A stretch of DNA of 17,287 nt from Bacteroidales bacterium. Its GTDB lineage: Bacteria; Bacteroidota; Bacteroidia; Bacteroidales; Dysgonomonadaceae. Shown here piece by piece: positions 15,633-17,287 of this stretch. The notes below the pieces were generated by a model that had not been told where the DNA came from, made no database searches, and saw only the letters and a program-made list of their open reading frames with translations. The DNA lies in the NCBI GenBank assembly GCA_012518155.1, contig JAAYTC010000086.1, forward strand, positions 1 through 17,287. The letters run 5' to 3'. The translations under genes were made by a program, and so were the position numbers. The first letter of the stretch is position 1; each line of letters starts with the position of its first letter.

Positions 15633-17287
15633 CTAACGGCTGCTGTTATTTCCGAATAGCACCGCGTTCACGAACGTGCGGCGGGTGCCATCCCATGTAC
15701 CCCTGAAGAGCGGGTTTTCCGCGAAGAGAATCACGTTCCCCCGTCCCGATGGTGTTGCCAAAATAGAGGCAGAACCCTTCAATCCTTCCAGGTGTTCCGA
15801 CGAGATATAGCCGTTGAGCAACGGTTCATCGGGGTAGCTTGCCACCGCGTCAGGTGAGGAAGCGAGGAAGAAGGTGTTCTCCCGGACCACGGGCAACTTC
15901 TCCCGGGTCAGGCCAAACGCTAACGGATGCTCCAGGTCGATCCGGGTTTCAAATACCGACGTCGGGAGGCGATTGGCAGAGCGTCCACTTCTTGAAGCAG
16001 TTGGTCCTTCCGCGACGGAGTCGCTTCGCTCCACCAGTTTCGCGCTCGTGACCTTGTTGTTTATCGCCCAGCGGGTAGCACCGTTCACCGCGATCAGGCT
16101 GCCCCCGTTGCGGATCCATCCTTTCAGGTTATCGATATCCCGATCATTCAAGAAAGAGTAGTTGCCGCTCACGAACACGATCCGGTTGAACTCTTGCAAG
16201 GGAACCCGGCTGAACACGTCGGCGTCTACCCTCGTCAACGGGTAGCGCAGCTGCTGGTCGAACAGGTGCCACACCTCGCCCGCTTCGGTCGACGTTACAT
16301 CCCCGCCCGTCACCACGAGCACCTTGGGTTGCTCCACTCGCCGGAACGAGCTGCTGCCCAAGTCGACTCCCCGGGCATTGAACCCGGTGGCAACGGGAGT
16401 AATCGCCACGCCTTCTCGCTCACTTGCTTCCTGCAACAACGCGTGCAGCTCCGCGGAGGAGAGGTTCTGGTTTTGTATCGGGATGAGCAGGCTTCCATTA
16501 GAGAACTCCTTCTCGCCTCCTGCACCATTTATCGTGAAAGGTTTAAAGGCCGATTGTACCCTTACCCCTTTATCCAAGAGGTGGAACAACAAGGGAAGGC
16601 TCCCCGAATCGCGGAAGTCGATCAAGTAAGCATATTCCGATCGCGCCAACGAACCCGGGTTGGCCACCGGTGCAACGGTCACCCGGTTACCGAGTGCCGC
16701 GTTGCTCTCGTCGTACGAGAGGCCCGTGGAGTAGGCCACCGAGAAGCCGGCCCCGTACCCCAGCTTATCCGCGACCTCGTCCGTCCAGTCGGCCTTATCG
16801 TCAAAGATAATACCCACCAACGCGCTGTTGGCTTGTCCTGCCGGGATAAGGTAGGATTTCCCGCTTTCATACGTGATGTCGCCCACCACGATATCGTTGG
16901 GGTTCTCGTACACCTCCAGCCGGTGATCCAAGAGAAGGGCAATAAACTTGTGAAGCCTCGTCGGGTCGTGGCTGTCCCCCACGATATAAGACCGCCCGTT
17001 TCCTCTCGTGCCCCGTTCCGGCGTGAAGAACTCCTCCTGCAGGTCGAACAGTGCCTCCCTGTTCCCGTGCGCGGCGTCCACCGTGGCGATGGTCGTCACC
17101 AGTTGGTTACGAATGGTAAACGGTAGGGTGACCAAGCCATTATCCGACTCCTGTTGAAGCCCCCTCGACGATCCCTGCTCGAAGAGGATGCCCACGCCCC
17201 CGTTGTAATCGGGGTAGGTGGATCCGAAGTTAGGATTCTTGTTGTCGAACGACTCCTTGGTGTAGTAAAACGAACCGATATTGTCGA
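15633..17287 (-). CDS. M14 zinc carboxypeptidase, C-terminal part (5' end outside window)
   Basis: The frame is open to the right edge; reading inward it gives SFYYTKESFDNKNPNFGSTY, then PDYNGGVGILFEQGSSRG, the conserved C-terminal block of exported M14 peptidases of this group. The Glu in LFEQG (17178-17180) is the likely catalytic glutamate, equivalent to E270 of carboxypeptidase A by position in the motif. The zinc ligands (HxxE and His) must lie upstream, outside the window. After the peptidase domain about 450 residues follow, including a class I amidotransferase-like Rossmann region (KVLVVTGGDVTSTEAGEVWHLFDQ, IVFVSGNYSF, LKGWIRNGGSLIAVNG), common in these large proteins. It probably acts in the periplasm or at the cell surface on peptides. 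The downstream transporter gene may import the product. A GTG at 17193-17195 is internal, not a start. Confidence 0.88.
   Translation of the reverse strand, partial: DNIGSFYYTKESFDNKNPNFGSTYPDYNGGVGILFEQGSSRGLQQESDNGLVTLPFTIRNQLVTTIATVDAAHGNREALFDLQEEFFTPERGTRGNGRSYIVGDSHDPTRLHKFIALLLDHRLEVYENPNDIVVGDITYESGKSYLIPAGQANSALVGIIFDDKADWTDEVADKLGYGAGFSVAYSTGLSYDESNAALGNRVTVAPVANPGSLARSEYAYLIDFRDSGSLPLLFHLLDKGVRVQSAFKPFTINGAGGEKEFSNGSLLIPIQNQNLSSAELHALLQEASEREGVAITPVATGFNARGVDLGSSSFRRVEQPKVLVVTGGDVTSTEAGEVWHLFDQQLRYPLTRVDADVFSRVPLQEFNRIVFVSGNYSFLNDRDIDNLKGWIRNGGSLIAVNGATRWAINNKVTSAKLVERSDSVAEGPTASRSGRSANRLPTSVFETRIDLEHPLAFGLTREKLPVVRENTFFLASSPDAVASYPDEPLLNGYISSEHLEGLKGSASILATPSGRGNVILFAENPLFRGTWDGTRRTFVNAVLFGNNSSR

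Noticed and set aside
16194..17126. A 310-codon plus-strand frame opposite the carboxypeptidase
   Set aside because: It is antisense to a well-recognised M14 protein, is rich in Arg, His and Val as expected of such shadows, and has no family motif.

Overview
The window reads as chromosomal DNA of a Bacteroidota bacterium, most likely order Bacteroidales. The evidence is the mix of genes (GH92 mannosidase, fused aspartokinase-homoserine dehydrogenase, the phosphoglycerate-mutase-like gene inside a threonine operon, a long LptD) and three promoters of the Bacteroidota type (TTTG, about 19-20 bp, TAnnTTTGY) placed just ahead of genes. I would guess a Dysgonomonadaceae/Porphyromonadaceae-like genome, but the family is not proven by sequence alone. 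No rRNA, tRNA, insertion sequence, CRISPR array or phage gene was seen; this is a mostly ordinary core region.

Layout. 1-1286 (+) is the 3' part of a GH92 alpha-mannosidase gene broken by one in-frame TAG in place of a conserved Trp codon. 1439-3789 (-) holds a bile-acid:sodium-symporter-family transporter followed by a PlsC-type acyltransferase. 3790-4005 is a divergent promoter region with a perfect 13-bp inverted repeat. 4006-5280 (+) is rarA. 5320-13396 (-) is a threonine operon in the order thrA, apgM-like probable homoserine kinase, thrC, followed by an lptD-like outer-membrane protein gene. 13397-13778 is the thr leader/promoter region. 13779-14432 (+) is a HAD phosphatase whose 3' end overlaps, tail to tail, a glutamate/dicarboxylate-type symporter (14393-15613, -). 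The latter follows, 19 bp on, a partial M14 zinc carboxypeptidase gene (15633-17287, -).

How the parts work together. ThrA (aspartate to aspartyl phosphate, and aspartate semialdehyde to homoserine), the alkaline-phosphatase-superfamily protein annotated elsewhere as ApgM (probable homoserine kinase), and ThrC (phosphohomoserine to threonine) would supply the kinase, dehydrogenase, kinase and synthase steps of the threonine branch; only aspartate-semialdehyde dehydrogenase is missing here. The most striking non-annotated element is a 22-codon open reading frame with six Thr codons at 13565-13633, about 20 nt downstream of a promoter and followed by two adjacent hairpins before thrA: a candidate threonine attenuator. 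The carboxypeptidase and the transporter next to it may form a small peptide-degradation and uptake unit.

Other points worth a second look are altered substrate- and sodium-site residues in the symporter and the palindrome between the bile-acid-type symporter and rarA.
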